From Lamprobacter modestohalophilus (lineage in GTDB: Bacteria; Pseudomonadota; Gammaproteobacteria; Chromatiales; Chromatiaceae), in NCBI RefSeq assembly GCF_016583905.1, contig NZ_NRRY01000025.1, positions 1 to 64,000 on the forward strand: DNA of 64,000 nt. The letters are read 5' to 3'. Position numbers and translations under genes: made by a program. Below the pieces are notes generated by a model. That model worked only from the letters and a program-made list of their open reading frames with translations. It searched no databases and was not told where the DNA came from. This document shows, piece by piece, positions 56,812 to 64,000 of this stretch; within the stretch, counting starts at the first letter, position 1, and every line of letters starts with the position of its first letter.

Positions 56812-57817
56812 TCAACAAACTAGCCCATGCGCATCAAACAACGCATCCAACTGCGGGTTAGAGGTCACTAGCAAGACCTGTTTGCAGATGCTGGAGTCGT
56901 TCATCTCCAGGCGCTGGAAATGGCCGTTGCTGTCTTTGCGTAAGAGCTGAATCCGCCCAAACAGGTGCCCATGGTGCTCGGCAAAGCGTGCCAACCCGAT
57001 GGCTTTCTCAAAATTGTCAGACCGGCTCGGGTCGTGCGGTTCGAGGATATCGAACAGATAGCTTGGCTCATCTCCATCGGCAGTGTTTTGCTGGCGCACC
57101 ATGACCAGATCGGGAAACAGCGGCCGAATATCGCCGCCGGTTTGGTAGGGGATCTCCAGCGACCAGGACTTGCGATCCAGGTTGCGCAGCCAGGCTACTC
57201 GATCCGGCTTGGCCAGTTCTTGCTCGAGCAGTTCGCGCTCCCAAGTGCCAAGATCTGCACGAAACTGGCCGTCTTCCTCCAAATACAGGTGCCTTTGGTA
57301 GATCGGTGCGTTCGTGCTGCGCCGGAAGTCGATGCTGGCTTCCAACCGCCAATCGATCACCTCCGGTTTGGGCCTCGATCAGACAATGCCAGGGCGCATC
57401 AGTCGGGCCGTTCTGCACCTGCGCCATGGGCGTGAGCGACGGAAAGATCGGCTCGCCGAACTGACGCACCACCACCAGCTCCGCCAGCGGCCAGTCGAAC
57501 CGCGCGCCGGCATCCGCTGTGCCTTCCGGACGCAGGCATTCGGCCACCCCATCGCGGACCCGGCGCACCCGCCAGCGCTCGGTGAGCGACTGGCCTTTCT
57601 TCGCCACCAGATCGCCGCGCCTGGGTGTCACCTTCGGCAGTGGCACCAGCTCTGGCAGATGGCGGTCGAACACCAGTCCAAACTGGCGCGTCTTGCGCAC
57701 CTCCGCCCACTCGCGCTTGAGCTGCTCGCGCACGCGCGGCTCAGAGATTTGGGCGATCAGATCATCGATCGAGGCCAATGCGGACTCCTTGGCAGGATGG
57801 GAAACTGGGATCTTCAC
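56812..57817 (-). pseudogene. Collapsed restriction-modification locus: methylase N-terminus joined to helicase/nuclease C-terminus
   Basis: From 57817 the frame encodes the start of a large adenine-specific DNA methyltransferase: SIDDLIAQISEPRVREQLKR, TRQFGLVFDRHLPELVPLP, RRGDLVAKKGQSLTERWRVR and PTDAPWHCLIEA, just before where the catalytic domain should begin. The frame then breaks near 57355-57385. The next frame (VIDWRLEASIDFRRSTNAPI to 56812) encodes the C-terminus of the partner DEAD-box restriction enzyme (RKSWSLEIPYQTGGDIRPLF, YLFDILEPHDPS). A deletion of several kilobases must have joined the two genes. Neither modification nor restriction activity is expected. Confidence 0.75.
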
Positions 57818-57829
57818 CCTTGATCATTT

Positions 57830-58108
57830 TCAACGATAGACCTCGTCGTGAGTGCCGATATCGAGCAGGATGACCTCCTGCTCGGTCACTCTCAGCTGCA
57901 GCGTTAGCCGATATGAATAGGTCAGGCTGACTGCCTGCACTCCGCCGAGATTGCCGGAGAGTGGATGGAGCTTCAGCTTGGGTTGGAAGGGATCTCGGCT
58001 CAGGTCGTCTAAGGTATCCCGCAGGGGTTGGCGAAGATCGGGATGTTTGCGCAGGAACTTGCGCGCGCGACGCTCGAAATGCTGGGTCGTGACCAGCGCG
58101 AAGCTCAT
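57830..58108 (-). CDS. RelE/YafQ-type mRNA interferase toxin
   Basis: A 92-residue toxin: MSFALVTTQHFERRARKFLR, KHPDLRQPLRDTLDDLSRDP, LHPLSGNLGGVQAVSLTYSY then RLTLQLRVTEQEVILLDIGTHDEVYR. The fold is RelE/YafQ-like; the C-terminal GTHDEVYR is typical of this branch. It overlaps its antitoxin by 4 bp and ends 12 bp before the restriction-modification remnant. It looks complete. Confidence 0.88.
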   Translation of the reverse strand: MSFALVTTQHFERRARKFLRKHPDLRQPLRDTLDDLSRDPFQPKLKLHPLSGNLGGVQAVSLTYSYRLTLQLRVTEQEVILLDIGTHDEVYR

Positions 58109-58374
58109 GATGCGTCGGCATCGAGGGCCTTCATCAAGTCATCGGCGTTCTCGTAGCGGCGCGTTCGGCCAGCCTCCAAGTCATTGAGGGACGCTCGCAA
58201 GCCTGCGCTGGCCGCGTCCTGGGCGCTTTCGAGAAGCTCGGCATAGGCCGCTTCGCTGAGCACGACATAGCTCGGGTGGTTGTTTTTAATGATATGAACC
58301 GGGCCGTCGCGAAGTGCCTCGTCAATGGCGGAGATGCCACTGCGTTCGATCTCGTGGGCTGGAATACTGTTCAT
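58105..58374 (-). CDS. Phd/YefM-type antitoxin
   Basis: An 89-residue protein: IPAHEIERSGISAIDEALRD, then GPVHIIKNNHPSYVVLSEAA, the Phd/YefM DNA-binding N-domain, with a C-terminal toxin-binding tail (GLRASLNDLEAGRTRRYENA, DDLMKALDADAS). It precedes the toxin with a 4-bp overlap. Confidence 0.87.
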   Translation of the reverse strand: MNSIPAHEIERSGISAIDEALRDGPVHIIKNNHPSYVVLSEAAYAELLESAQDAASAGLRASLNDLEAGRTRRYENADDLMKALDADAS

Positions 58375-58471
58375 GGCTGATGAGGTACCTTTTTAGCACT
58401 GAGTTGAGCAGTCATTCGGTTGCTCGTCAACGCGATCCTGCAGACCTGGGGTCTTGAGACCGAGGGCCAAC

Positions 58472-60829
58472 TTACACTTGATCCATCCCCGCGCGCACGC
58501 AGCGCAGCACCCCGTAGTCGTATTCACCGTTCAGGGCATCGAAGGCCGGTTTCAGTGCTATGGCCGAATCAGGAGGGATCTGCTCGAGCGCGTAACGAAT
58601 GGTCTTCAGTTCTCCTTCGGAGAGCGAGACGACTTCGCGTAACGACAGCTCGCCAAGCTCGATGCAGCGTGCGAGATGGCTGTAGACGGTGGTGGGCTTG
58701 AGCGCGCGCTGTTGGGCAATCTCGTCGATATCGGCCCCGGCGCGTGCGAGTTCCAGGGTCTCGCGAACGGTGTTGCTGAGGCCGCTTTCCCAGATCCGGC
58801 CGCTGGAGGTTGAGATTGTGCCGGATGCGGTGCCAGCGCCAGCTCCGGCCCCAACTCCAGTCCTGGCCGCAGTTCCAGCCCAGGTGCTGGGCGCGGTTCC
58901 AGCGCCGCTATTGCCTCGTCCAGCGCCCCCTCTGACATCACGCCCGCGCTCAGGGCGCAGCTTCTCTGGTGGCAGCGGTGGCAGATGTTCGGGACGGCCG
59001 TGCTCGGACTCGTGCGCCAAGAGTTCGGCAAGAAAGGCCTCGCCATAGCGCTCGAGCTTGACGACGCCGACGCCGCTGATCCGCGCCAGCTCATCGGGGT
59101 TGCGGGGTCGGTAAGCGACCAGCTCGCGCAGGGTGCTGTCGGGGAAGACGTGGAAGGGCGGCACGCCTTGCTCCTCGGCGAGCGCCCGACGGCGGCTGCG
59201 CAGACGCTCCCAGAGCGCATTGGCCTCGGGGTCAGACGGCGCTGCGGCCGGCGCGCGACGCTCGGCGCTTGAGCGCTTGCGGTCGGGATCGCGGCGCAGC
59301 TTGACCGCCTGCTCGCCGCGGAAGAGCGGCCGGCAGGCCTCGCGGTTCAGCCGCAGCCCGCCATGCCCCTCGATATCGACTTGGGCTAGCCCGGCCGCCA
59401 CCAACTGCCGATAGACCGATTTCCACTGCTCGGCGCTCAGCTCCTTGCCGATGCCGAAGGTGCTGACCCGGTCATGGCCAAAGCGGCGCATGCGCTCGTC
59501 GGCCTTGCCGAGCAGCACATTGGTGAGATAGGCGGCGCCGAAACGCTCGTCGGTGCGATGGATGCAGGACAGCGCCTTTTGGGCAATCACGGTGCTTTCG
59601 TCGTAGCAAGCGACCGGGGTCAGGCAGGTGTCGCAATTGCCGCAGGCCGGGCTGCCGGTCTCGCCGAAATAATCGAGCAGCACCTGACGCCGGCAGCGGG
59701 TGGTCTCGCAGAGGCCGAGCAGGGCATTGAGCTTGTGCAGGTCGACCAGCTTGAAGCGCTCCTCGGCCTCGGAATTCTCGATGAAGCGTCTTAGGCTGAC
59801 GACATCGCTGAGACCGTAGGTCAGCCAGGCATCGGCCGGCAGCCCATCGCGGCCGGCGCGTCCGGTCTCCTGATAATAGGCCTCGATGCTCTTGGGCAAA
59901 TCCAGATGTGCGACGAAGCGCACATCGGGCTTGTCGATGCCCATTCCAAAGGCGATGGTGGCGCAGATGATCACAGACTCGCCACGCAGGAACTCGGCCT
60001 GATGGGCCTGGCGGATGCGGGCATCGAGCCCGGCGTGATAGGGCAGTGCGTTGAAGCCTTGGGCGGCAAGAAAGTCGGCGGTCTCTTCGACGCGCTTGCG
60101 CGACAAGCAATAGACGATGCCGGCATCTTGCGGATGCTCCTCGCGCAGGAAGCGCAGGAGTTGCTGGCGCGGGCTCTGCTTCTCGACGATGCGGTAGCGG
60201 ATGTTCGGTCGATCGAAGCTGGAGACGAAGTGGCCGGCCTGCTCGAGCTGAAGGCGGGTGATGATCTCGTTGCGGGTGGGACCATCGGCGGTGGCGGTCA
60301 GCGCGATGCGCGGGATCTTCGGCCAGCGCTCATGCAGACGATTGAGCTGCACGTACTCGGGCCGGAAGTCATGGCCCCATTGCGAGACGCAGTGCGCCTC
60401 ATCGATCGCAAACAGGGCGATCTGGGCGCGCTCGAGCAGCGCGAGGAAGCGTTCGGTGAGCAGGCGCTCGGGGGCGACATAGAGCAGATCGAGCTGGCCG
60501 CTGAGCAAGGCGTGCTCGACCTGGCGCTGCTGGTCCAGGTCCAGCGCAGAGTTCAGGAAGGCCGCGCGCAGGCCCAGCTGACGCATGGCGTCGACCTGAT
60601 CTTGCATCAGGGCGATCAGCGGCGAGACGACGATGCCGGTGCCGGCGCGTAACAGCGCCGGAATCTGATAGCAGAGCGACTTACCGCCGCCGGTCGGCAT
60701 CAATACCAGCGCATCGCCGCCGCCGACGACATGGCTGATGATCTGCTCCTGGGCGCCGCGGAAGCTTGAGTAGCCAAAAGTGCGGTTGAGGATCTCGAGG
60801 GCGGTTGGTGGGGTGGTGGTCGCGTCCAT
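58472..60829 (-). CDS. recQ: ATP-dependent DNA helicase RecQ
   Basis: A 785-residue SF2 helicase. It has motif [23 protein letters not shown] in [20 protein letters not shown], motif [15 protein letters not shown], a Zn-binding cluster ([12 protein letters not shown] then CGNCDTC), a winged helix, an HRDC domain ([20 protein letters not shown]) and a C-terminal helix-turn-helix ([20 protein letters not shown]). A low-complexity Gly/Ala/Thr segment (about residues 640-685) separates HRDC from the last domain. RecQ unwinds recombination and replication intermediates. It is longer than E. coli RecQ (609) by the added domain and linker. Confidence 0.96.
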   Translation of the reverse strand: MDATTTPPTALEILNRTFGYSSFRGAQEQIISHVVGGGDALVLMPTGGGKSLCYQIPALLRAGTGIVVSPLIALMQDQVDAMRQLGLRAAFLNSALDLDQQRQVEHALLSGQLDLLYVAPERLLTERFLALLERAQIALFAIDEAHCVSQWGHDFRPEYVQLNRLHERWPKIPRIALTATADGPTRNEIITRLQLEQAGHFVSSFDRPNIRYRIVEKQSPRQQLLRFLREEHPQDAGIVYCLSRKRVEETADFLAAQGFNALPYHAGLDARIRQAHQAEFLRGESVIICATIAFGMGIDKPDVRFVAHLDLPKSIEAYYQETGRAGRDGLPADAWLTYGLSDVVSLRRFIENSEAEERFKLVDLHKLNALLGLCETTRCRRQVLLDYFGETGSPACGNCDTCLTPVACYDESTVIAQKALSCIHRTDERFGAAYLTNVLLGKADERMRRFGHDRVSTFGIGKELSAEQWKSVYRQLVAAGLAQVDIEGHGGLRLNREACRPLFRGEQAVKLRRDPDRKRSSAERRAPAAAPSDPEANALWERLRSRRRALAEEQGVPPFHVFPDSTLRELVAYRPRNPDELARISGVGVVKLERYGEAFLAELLAHESEHGRPEHLPPLPPEKLRPERGRDVRGGAGRGNSGAGTAPSTWAGTAARTGVGAGAGAGTASGTISTSSGRIWESGLSNTVRETLELARAGADIDEIAQQRALKPTTVYSHLARCIELGELSLREVVSLSEGELKTIRYALEQIPPDSAIALKPAFDALNGEYDYGVLRCVRAGMDQV

Positions 60830-61170
60830 CTATGGCTAACTTGGGCGGAGATTCCAGAGTCATCGGATGTTTTACCGAGACTGCCTGCAATCGAACAGCG
60901 GGGTCAATGCTCGCTGGGCCATCGCTGGCCTGACCTGACCTGGTCTGGTCTGACCTGACCTGTGTTCAGCGGCGCAAGCAGGCGTTCTCCACAGCCGCTG
61001 TTAGGACTGTTGTGGATAACCTGTGATGGGGCGTGCCAAGTGGCTCTTTGACTGGCATAAACCGCTAGACTGGTCAGAAATTGACCAGGTGGAAAAGAAC
61101 CGTCCGCCTTGAGCCTGGCTCGAGTGCGCGATAATGGAGTGTTTCCAGTCCTGCAAACCGGCTGAGATCC
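60830..61170. promoter_or_regulatory. Divergent recQ/methyltransferase intergenic region with DnaA-box-like sites and short repeats
   Basis: A perfect DnaA box on the minus strand (TGTGGATAA on plus, 61011-61019) and a one-mismatch box TTCTCCACA (60985-60993) face each other. Six pentamers of the CCTGA/CCTGG/TCTGG type fill 60929-60958. A perfect inverted repeat CTGGTCA-GAAAT-TGACCAG lies at 61070-61088. No gene is present. Two boxes are not evidence of an origin. DnaA control of recQ or simple chance are both possible. Confidence 0.45.
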
Positions 61171-61893
61171 ATGATGCGCTTGAACGACCCTGATGCTTAT
61201 CAAACGGCGACCGATATTGCTCTGCTCGCCGAGTTGCTCGATCTGCGTGGTGCGCGGGTGTTGGAGCTTGGTTGTGGCGCTGCGGTGGCGACGCGCGCGC
61301 TGGTCGAGCAGCTAGGTGCGGCGGAGGTGGTTGCGACCGAGGTCGACGCCACACAGCTGGCGAAGAATTGCGCGATCACCGATCTGCCACAGGTGCGGTT
61401 CGTGGTCGGTGGTGCCGAGGCCATCGGCGCCCCCGATGCGAGCTTTGACGCGGTGTTGATGTTCAAGTCGCTGCACCATGTGCCGGTCGCGCAGCTCGAC
61501 ACCGCGCTCGCCGAGATTCATCGCGTGCTCAAGCCCGGCTGTCCCGCCTGCTTCATCGAGCCGGTGTACTGGGGTGAGTTCAATGCGCTGATGGCGATGG
61601 TGCATGAGGAGCGCGCCGAGCGCGAAGCGGCCTTCGCGGCGCTCGAGCGGGCAGTGGCCTCGGGGCGCTTCGTCCTCGAAGCGCAACGATTCGTGCAGAT
61701 CCCGGGCACGATTGCGGATTGGGACGCGTTTGCGGAGCGCTATCTGCAGGTGAGCTATCGCCCGGACCCGATCGAGGCCGAGCGCGTGGCCCGCATCCGC
61801 GCCGCCTTCGAACAGCATCTAACGCCGACGGGCGCGCATTTTCTGAAACCGCATCGGATCGATCTGTTGCGGCGACAGCCTGGGTTGGTATGA
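61171..61893 (+). CDS. Class I SAM-dependent methyltransferase
   Basis: A 240-residue UbiE/Methyltransf_11 type protein: motif I VLELGCGAAVATRALVEQLG, post-I VVATEVDATQL, motif II ASFDAVLMFKSLHHVPV, and ALAEIHRVLKPGCPACFIEP. Substrate unknown. The start is one of two adjacent Met codons (61171, 61174). It stands alone between recQ and the broken ADP-ribosylglycohydrolase. Confidence 0.9.
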   Translation: MMRLNDPDAYQTATDIALLAELLDLRGARVLELGCGAAVATRALVEQLGAAEVVATEVDATQLAKNCAITDLPQVRFVVGGAEAIGAPDASFDAVLMFKSLHHVPVAQLDTALAEIHRVLKPGCPACFIEPVYWGEFNALMAMVHEERAEREAAFAALERAVASGRFVLEAQRFVQIPGTIADWDAFAERYLQVSYRPDPIEAERVARIRAAFEQHLTPTGAHFLKPHRIDLLRRQPGLV

Positions 61894-61934
61894 TCCGTGC
61901 CGCCCTGATGTGGCTGTGTTGAACGGCAGCCAGA

Positions 61935-62714
61935 TCATCGACAACTGCTGATCAATCTTTCGCGGTGCGCAAGACCGAAATCGGCTAACTCCTCAGCCAT
62001 CTCGATTGCACGCAGCGTCTCTTCGTGGTCGGGCTCGGCTCGTAGGAGGGGTTTGGCTGCGGCTAATGCCTCGCGCAGCGACGCGCCATCGGTCAGCGCC
62101 AAGATTAGCACTGCCAGCACACCACCGGTCAGGGCTCCGGTCGGGTGCCCATGGGTCAGCGCAGCTAACTCGGTACCCAGTCGGAAGGTGTCTTGGGGAG
62201 ATTCATATTGACGCAGGCGCCAGGCGAATAGACCGACCGGCGCAACCCGCATGACGCCGCCGCAGCCCTTGCGGTCGTTGCGGGCCGGCTCCCCAAGGGA
62301 GTTCATCGCCCGCAGGGCCGATAGGCAGGTGTTGCCCGGTGCGTACTGGGTGATTCCCTTCGGGCCGAAGCGACGGAGAATCTCGGCGCGCTTCATGAAC
62401 TCAACCGGTGCGCCCAGCGCATCGCCGACTGCACCACCGAGGAGGCAGCCCAGAAACCGCCTCTGGACTGTGCGTTTTTGCTGACGCTTACTGCGCCAGA
62501 CAGGTGTTGCCGGTGTCTCGAATTCTTCCGCCGCGTCCGTATCGGCAACGGGCTCCTCGTCCTCATTGCCGGACAGGGTGTAGTAGACGCCCAGCTCTGC
62601 TACTACGCGGGCGGCAGGCCGGGCGACGAGGTCCAACTCAACAACGGCTGAAATGACATCGCGGGTGTCCTCGGGTGCCAGCAGCTCGGCAAGCCGATCC
62701 ATCGAGGGCTCCAC
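61935..62714 (-). pseudogene. ADP-ribosylglycohydrolase with internal deletion and lost C-terminus
   Basis: The 259-residue frame has the N-terminal RRFLGCLLGGAVGDALGAPV of DraG-like hydrolases, then FGPKGITQYAPGNTCLSALR. In intact homologues the DDTQM metal-binding motif and about 60-80 residues lie between the first part and APGNTCLSAL; here they are missing. GCGGVMRVAPVGLF and the ALTHGHPTGALTGG helix remain, but the C-terminal HDGDSDSTGA motif, which holds the other metal ligands, is absent. Both metal-site halves are lost, so activity is unlikely. An acidic, unrelated-looking segment (residues 1-70) precedes the domain. The 150 bp before the next gene (62715-62864) show no gene. Confidence 0.7.
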
Positions 62715-62864
62715 TTGCTGCCAGTGCGCCTCACCATCTCCTAGAGTACGTGAAGCTTGTTAGGCAGTTCTACCAGATCGGCGAGGCGCGTCTGGCCGAC
62801 TGGGATGTGCCGAAAGAGGCTGAGTAAAGCAATAGGTCGTTCGTGAGGTGTCATCACGCTGATT

Positions 62865-63533
62865 TCAGTCTTTTGCAGTGCGCACGCCCACCAATCGGGC
62901 CAGGAACACGGCGACGAACATCGGCCCGACCACCGCCTCAACCATGGCCAGCGACCGGGCCACGGGCGATAGCGGCGTGATATCGCCGTAGCCGAGCGTA
63001 CTGAGCGTGACAAGGCTGAAGTAGGCCATTTGGAACTCGAGCGCCAACGGGCTCTCAGGGGTGCCATTGACGAAATTGAACGATCCTGGATTCAGCGTCT
63101 CGAGCAGCGCGAAGCCAGCGCCGAAGCAGTAGCCCATGAGCACGTAGACGCAGACACCGCCATAGATGGTGTCGTTGGTCGGTGTACCGCGGCGCTGAAT
63201 GAAGACGAAGAGCGCGCCGGCGTTGTAGGACGTGAACAACAGCCAGAACGCGAGCGAGATTGGGGCCAGGGCCGGGGTCTCGAGCCAAAAGAAGACCCAA
63301 CGCGTGGCCAGCGCCGGTGTCAGCAGCAGCATGCCAACCAGCAGCAGCCCACGCCGATGGTACATCGAGAACAGCCCCGCCAAGAGCACTGCTGAGGCTG
63401 CCAGGTTTCCAACCAGCGCGCCGATGGCCAAGGGTACCAAGCTGCTTGCCGTTGTTAGCAGTAGCAGGCTTAGTAAGAGGATGGCAAAGCGCGTCGGGCC
63501 TCCCTCGCTGGCGCGGTCCCGGGGGTGATGCAT
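62865..63533 (-). CDS. Two-pore-type potassium channel
   Basis: A 222-residue membrane protein with five or six hydrophobic helices and one pore loop with the K+ filter: AYFSLVTLSTLGYGDITPLS, followed by the inner helix VEAVVGPMFVAVFLARLVGV. It is an Ion_trans_2 channel without a cytoplasmic RCK domain. Likely a homotetramer for K+ flux in osmotic or pH adjustment. The ATG at 63533 is the frame start. Confidence 0.88.
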   Translation of the reverse strand: MHHPRDRASEGGPTRFAILLLSLLLLTTASSLVPLAIGALVGNLAASAVLLAGLFSMYHRRGLLLVGMLLLTPALATRWVFFWLETPALAPISLAFWLLFTSYNAGALFVFIQRRGTPTNDTIYGGVCVYVLMGYCFGAGFALLETLNPGSFNFVNGTPESPLALEFQMAYFSLVTLSTLGYGDITPLSPVARSLAMVEAVVGPMFVAVFLARLVGVRTAKD

Positions 63534-63622
63534 CAGCTCAGCAGCGTCTGTGATTGCGGTTTAATGGAAGTCCATGCGAAGGCTGTTGGCGAAGGCTGTC
63601 TTTGTGGGCTGTTTCTGTAGGG

Positions 63623-64000
63623 TCAGGAGCCATTGTTGTCCTTGAACGCTCTGACCCACATCACCGTTGCGCCGGCAACGGCGGCGGGCATGACGATGAA
63701 GTTCAGCACCGGGATCATGGTCAGCGCTGCAGCGACGGAGCCGAAGCCGAGTGCGATGACGCGGCGCTGACGCAGTCGGGCGCGCTGCTCGCGGAACAGC
63801 AGGCCGTGGTTGCCCATCGGGAAGTCGCTGTACTGCACCGCCAGCATCCAGGCCGTGAACAGGAACCAGATCAGCGGGCCGATGACCGGCACCACCAGGG
63901 CCAGGATCAAGAACGGTATGGTCCAGATCAGCGCATAGAGGATCTTCTTCACCTCGTCCCAGAGGATGACCGGCAGTTCCTTGAGGAGCTTGGCGTAGTC
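63623..64000 (-). CDS. CysZ/EI24-family membrane protein, 5' end outside the window
   Basis: The frame is open to the window edge; 126 codons are visible (DYAKLLKELPVILWDEVKKI at the edge). Two membrane segments (ILYALIWTIPFLILALVVPV and GFGSVAAALTMIPVLNFIVM) flank the conserved MGNHGLLFREQRARLRQRRV. This pattern belongs to the EI24/CysZ family, which includes sulfate importers. The internal GTG at 63952 is not the start. The C-terminus is complete at 63623. Confidence 0.82.
   Translation of the reverse strand, partial: DYAKLLKELPVILWDEVKKILYALIWTIPFLILALVVPVIGPLIWFLFTAWMLAVQYSDFPMGNHGLLFREQRARLRQRRVIALGFGSVAAALTMIPVLNFIVMPAAVAGATVMWVRAFKDNNGS

Noticed and set aside
60985-61019. A chromosomal or plasmid replication origin
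   Set aside because: There are only two DnaA-like boxes, with no AT-rich unwinding element and no dnaA, dnaN, gidA or rep gene nearby.

Overview
The window looks like a chromosomal segment of a GC-rich gammaproteobacterium, most likely a purple sulfur bacterium or close relative (Chromatiales). The assignment is inference. It rests on gammaproteobacterial-type AceE/AceF/Lpd, a cytochrome bd oxidase with CydX, a KaiB/KaiC pair, a RuBisCO-like protein, an exosortase-A capsule locus and a heavy load of toxin-antitoxin modules. No photosynthesis, rRNA or complete tRNA gene is visible, so the genus cannot be fixed.

Region 1-4.2 kb is an accessory zone. It holds ParDE, a PIN toxin broken by an internal deletion with its intact HTH partner, TumE/TumA, a HicA remnant fused in frame to HicB, a DUF4351 remnant, a short tmRNA-3'-end-like sequence, and two diverged copies of a fragment of a beta-CASP metallo-beta-lactamase gene. 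Region 4.2-15.4 kb is an XrtA (exosortase A) surface-polysaccharide locus: an amidotransferase, exosortase A with a C-terminal EpsI domain, a CelD-like acyltransferase, a YdcF protein and two glycosyltransferases. A zinc-ribbon/Sel1 protein, a LolA-like protein and a beta-rich outer-membrane protein follow.

Region 15.4-28.1 kb carries the pyruvate dehydrogenase operon (aceE-aceF-lpd). Next comes a RuBisCO-like protein, a hipBA module on the opposite strand, and a split transketolase translationally coupled to a short-chain dehydrogenase homologue that lacks the catalytic Tyr and Lys. Region 28.3-33.2 kb encodes cytochrome bd (cydA, cydB and a 44-residue cydX) with a NifX-like protein, a DUF6858-like protein and a Crp/Fnr regulator. 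Region 33.3-41.7 kb has an ABC-F protein, an orphan urtE and a complete urease set ureDABCEFG. HisI and a DUF1295 membrane protein follow.

Region 44.4-53.3 kb is the most interesting part. A response regulator with a KaiA-like C-terminal domain, KaiB, and a KaiC that keeps both ATPase motifs and the Ser-Thr phosphorylation pair form one operon. It lies downstream of an RND efflux operon whose last gene is a translationally coupled sensor kinase. Region 53.6-64 kb is accessory again: two Uma2 nucleases, an MFS permease, a restriction-modification locus collapsed by deletion, a RelE-type toxin-antitoxin pair, recQ, a methyltransferase, an ADP-ribosylglycohydrolase with an internal deletion, a K+ channel and the end of a CysZ-like gene cut by the window edge.
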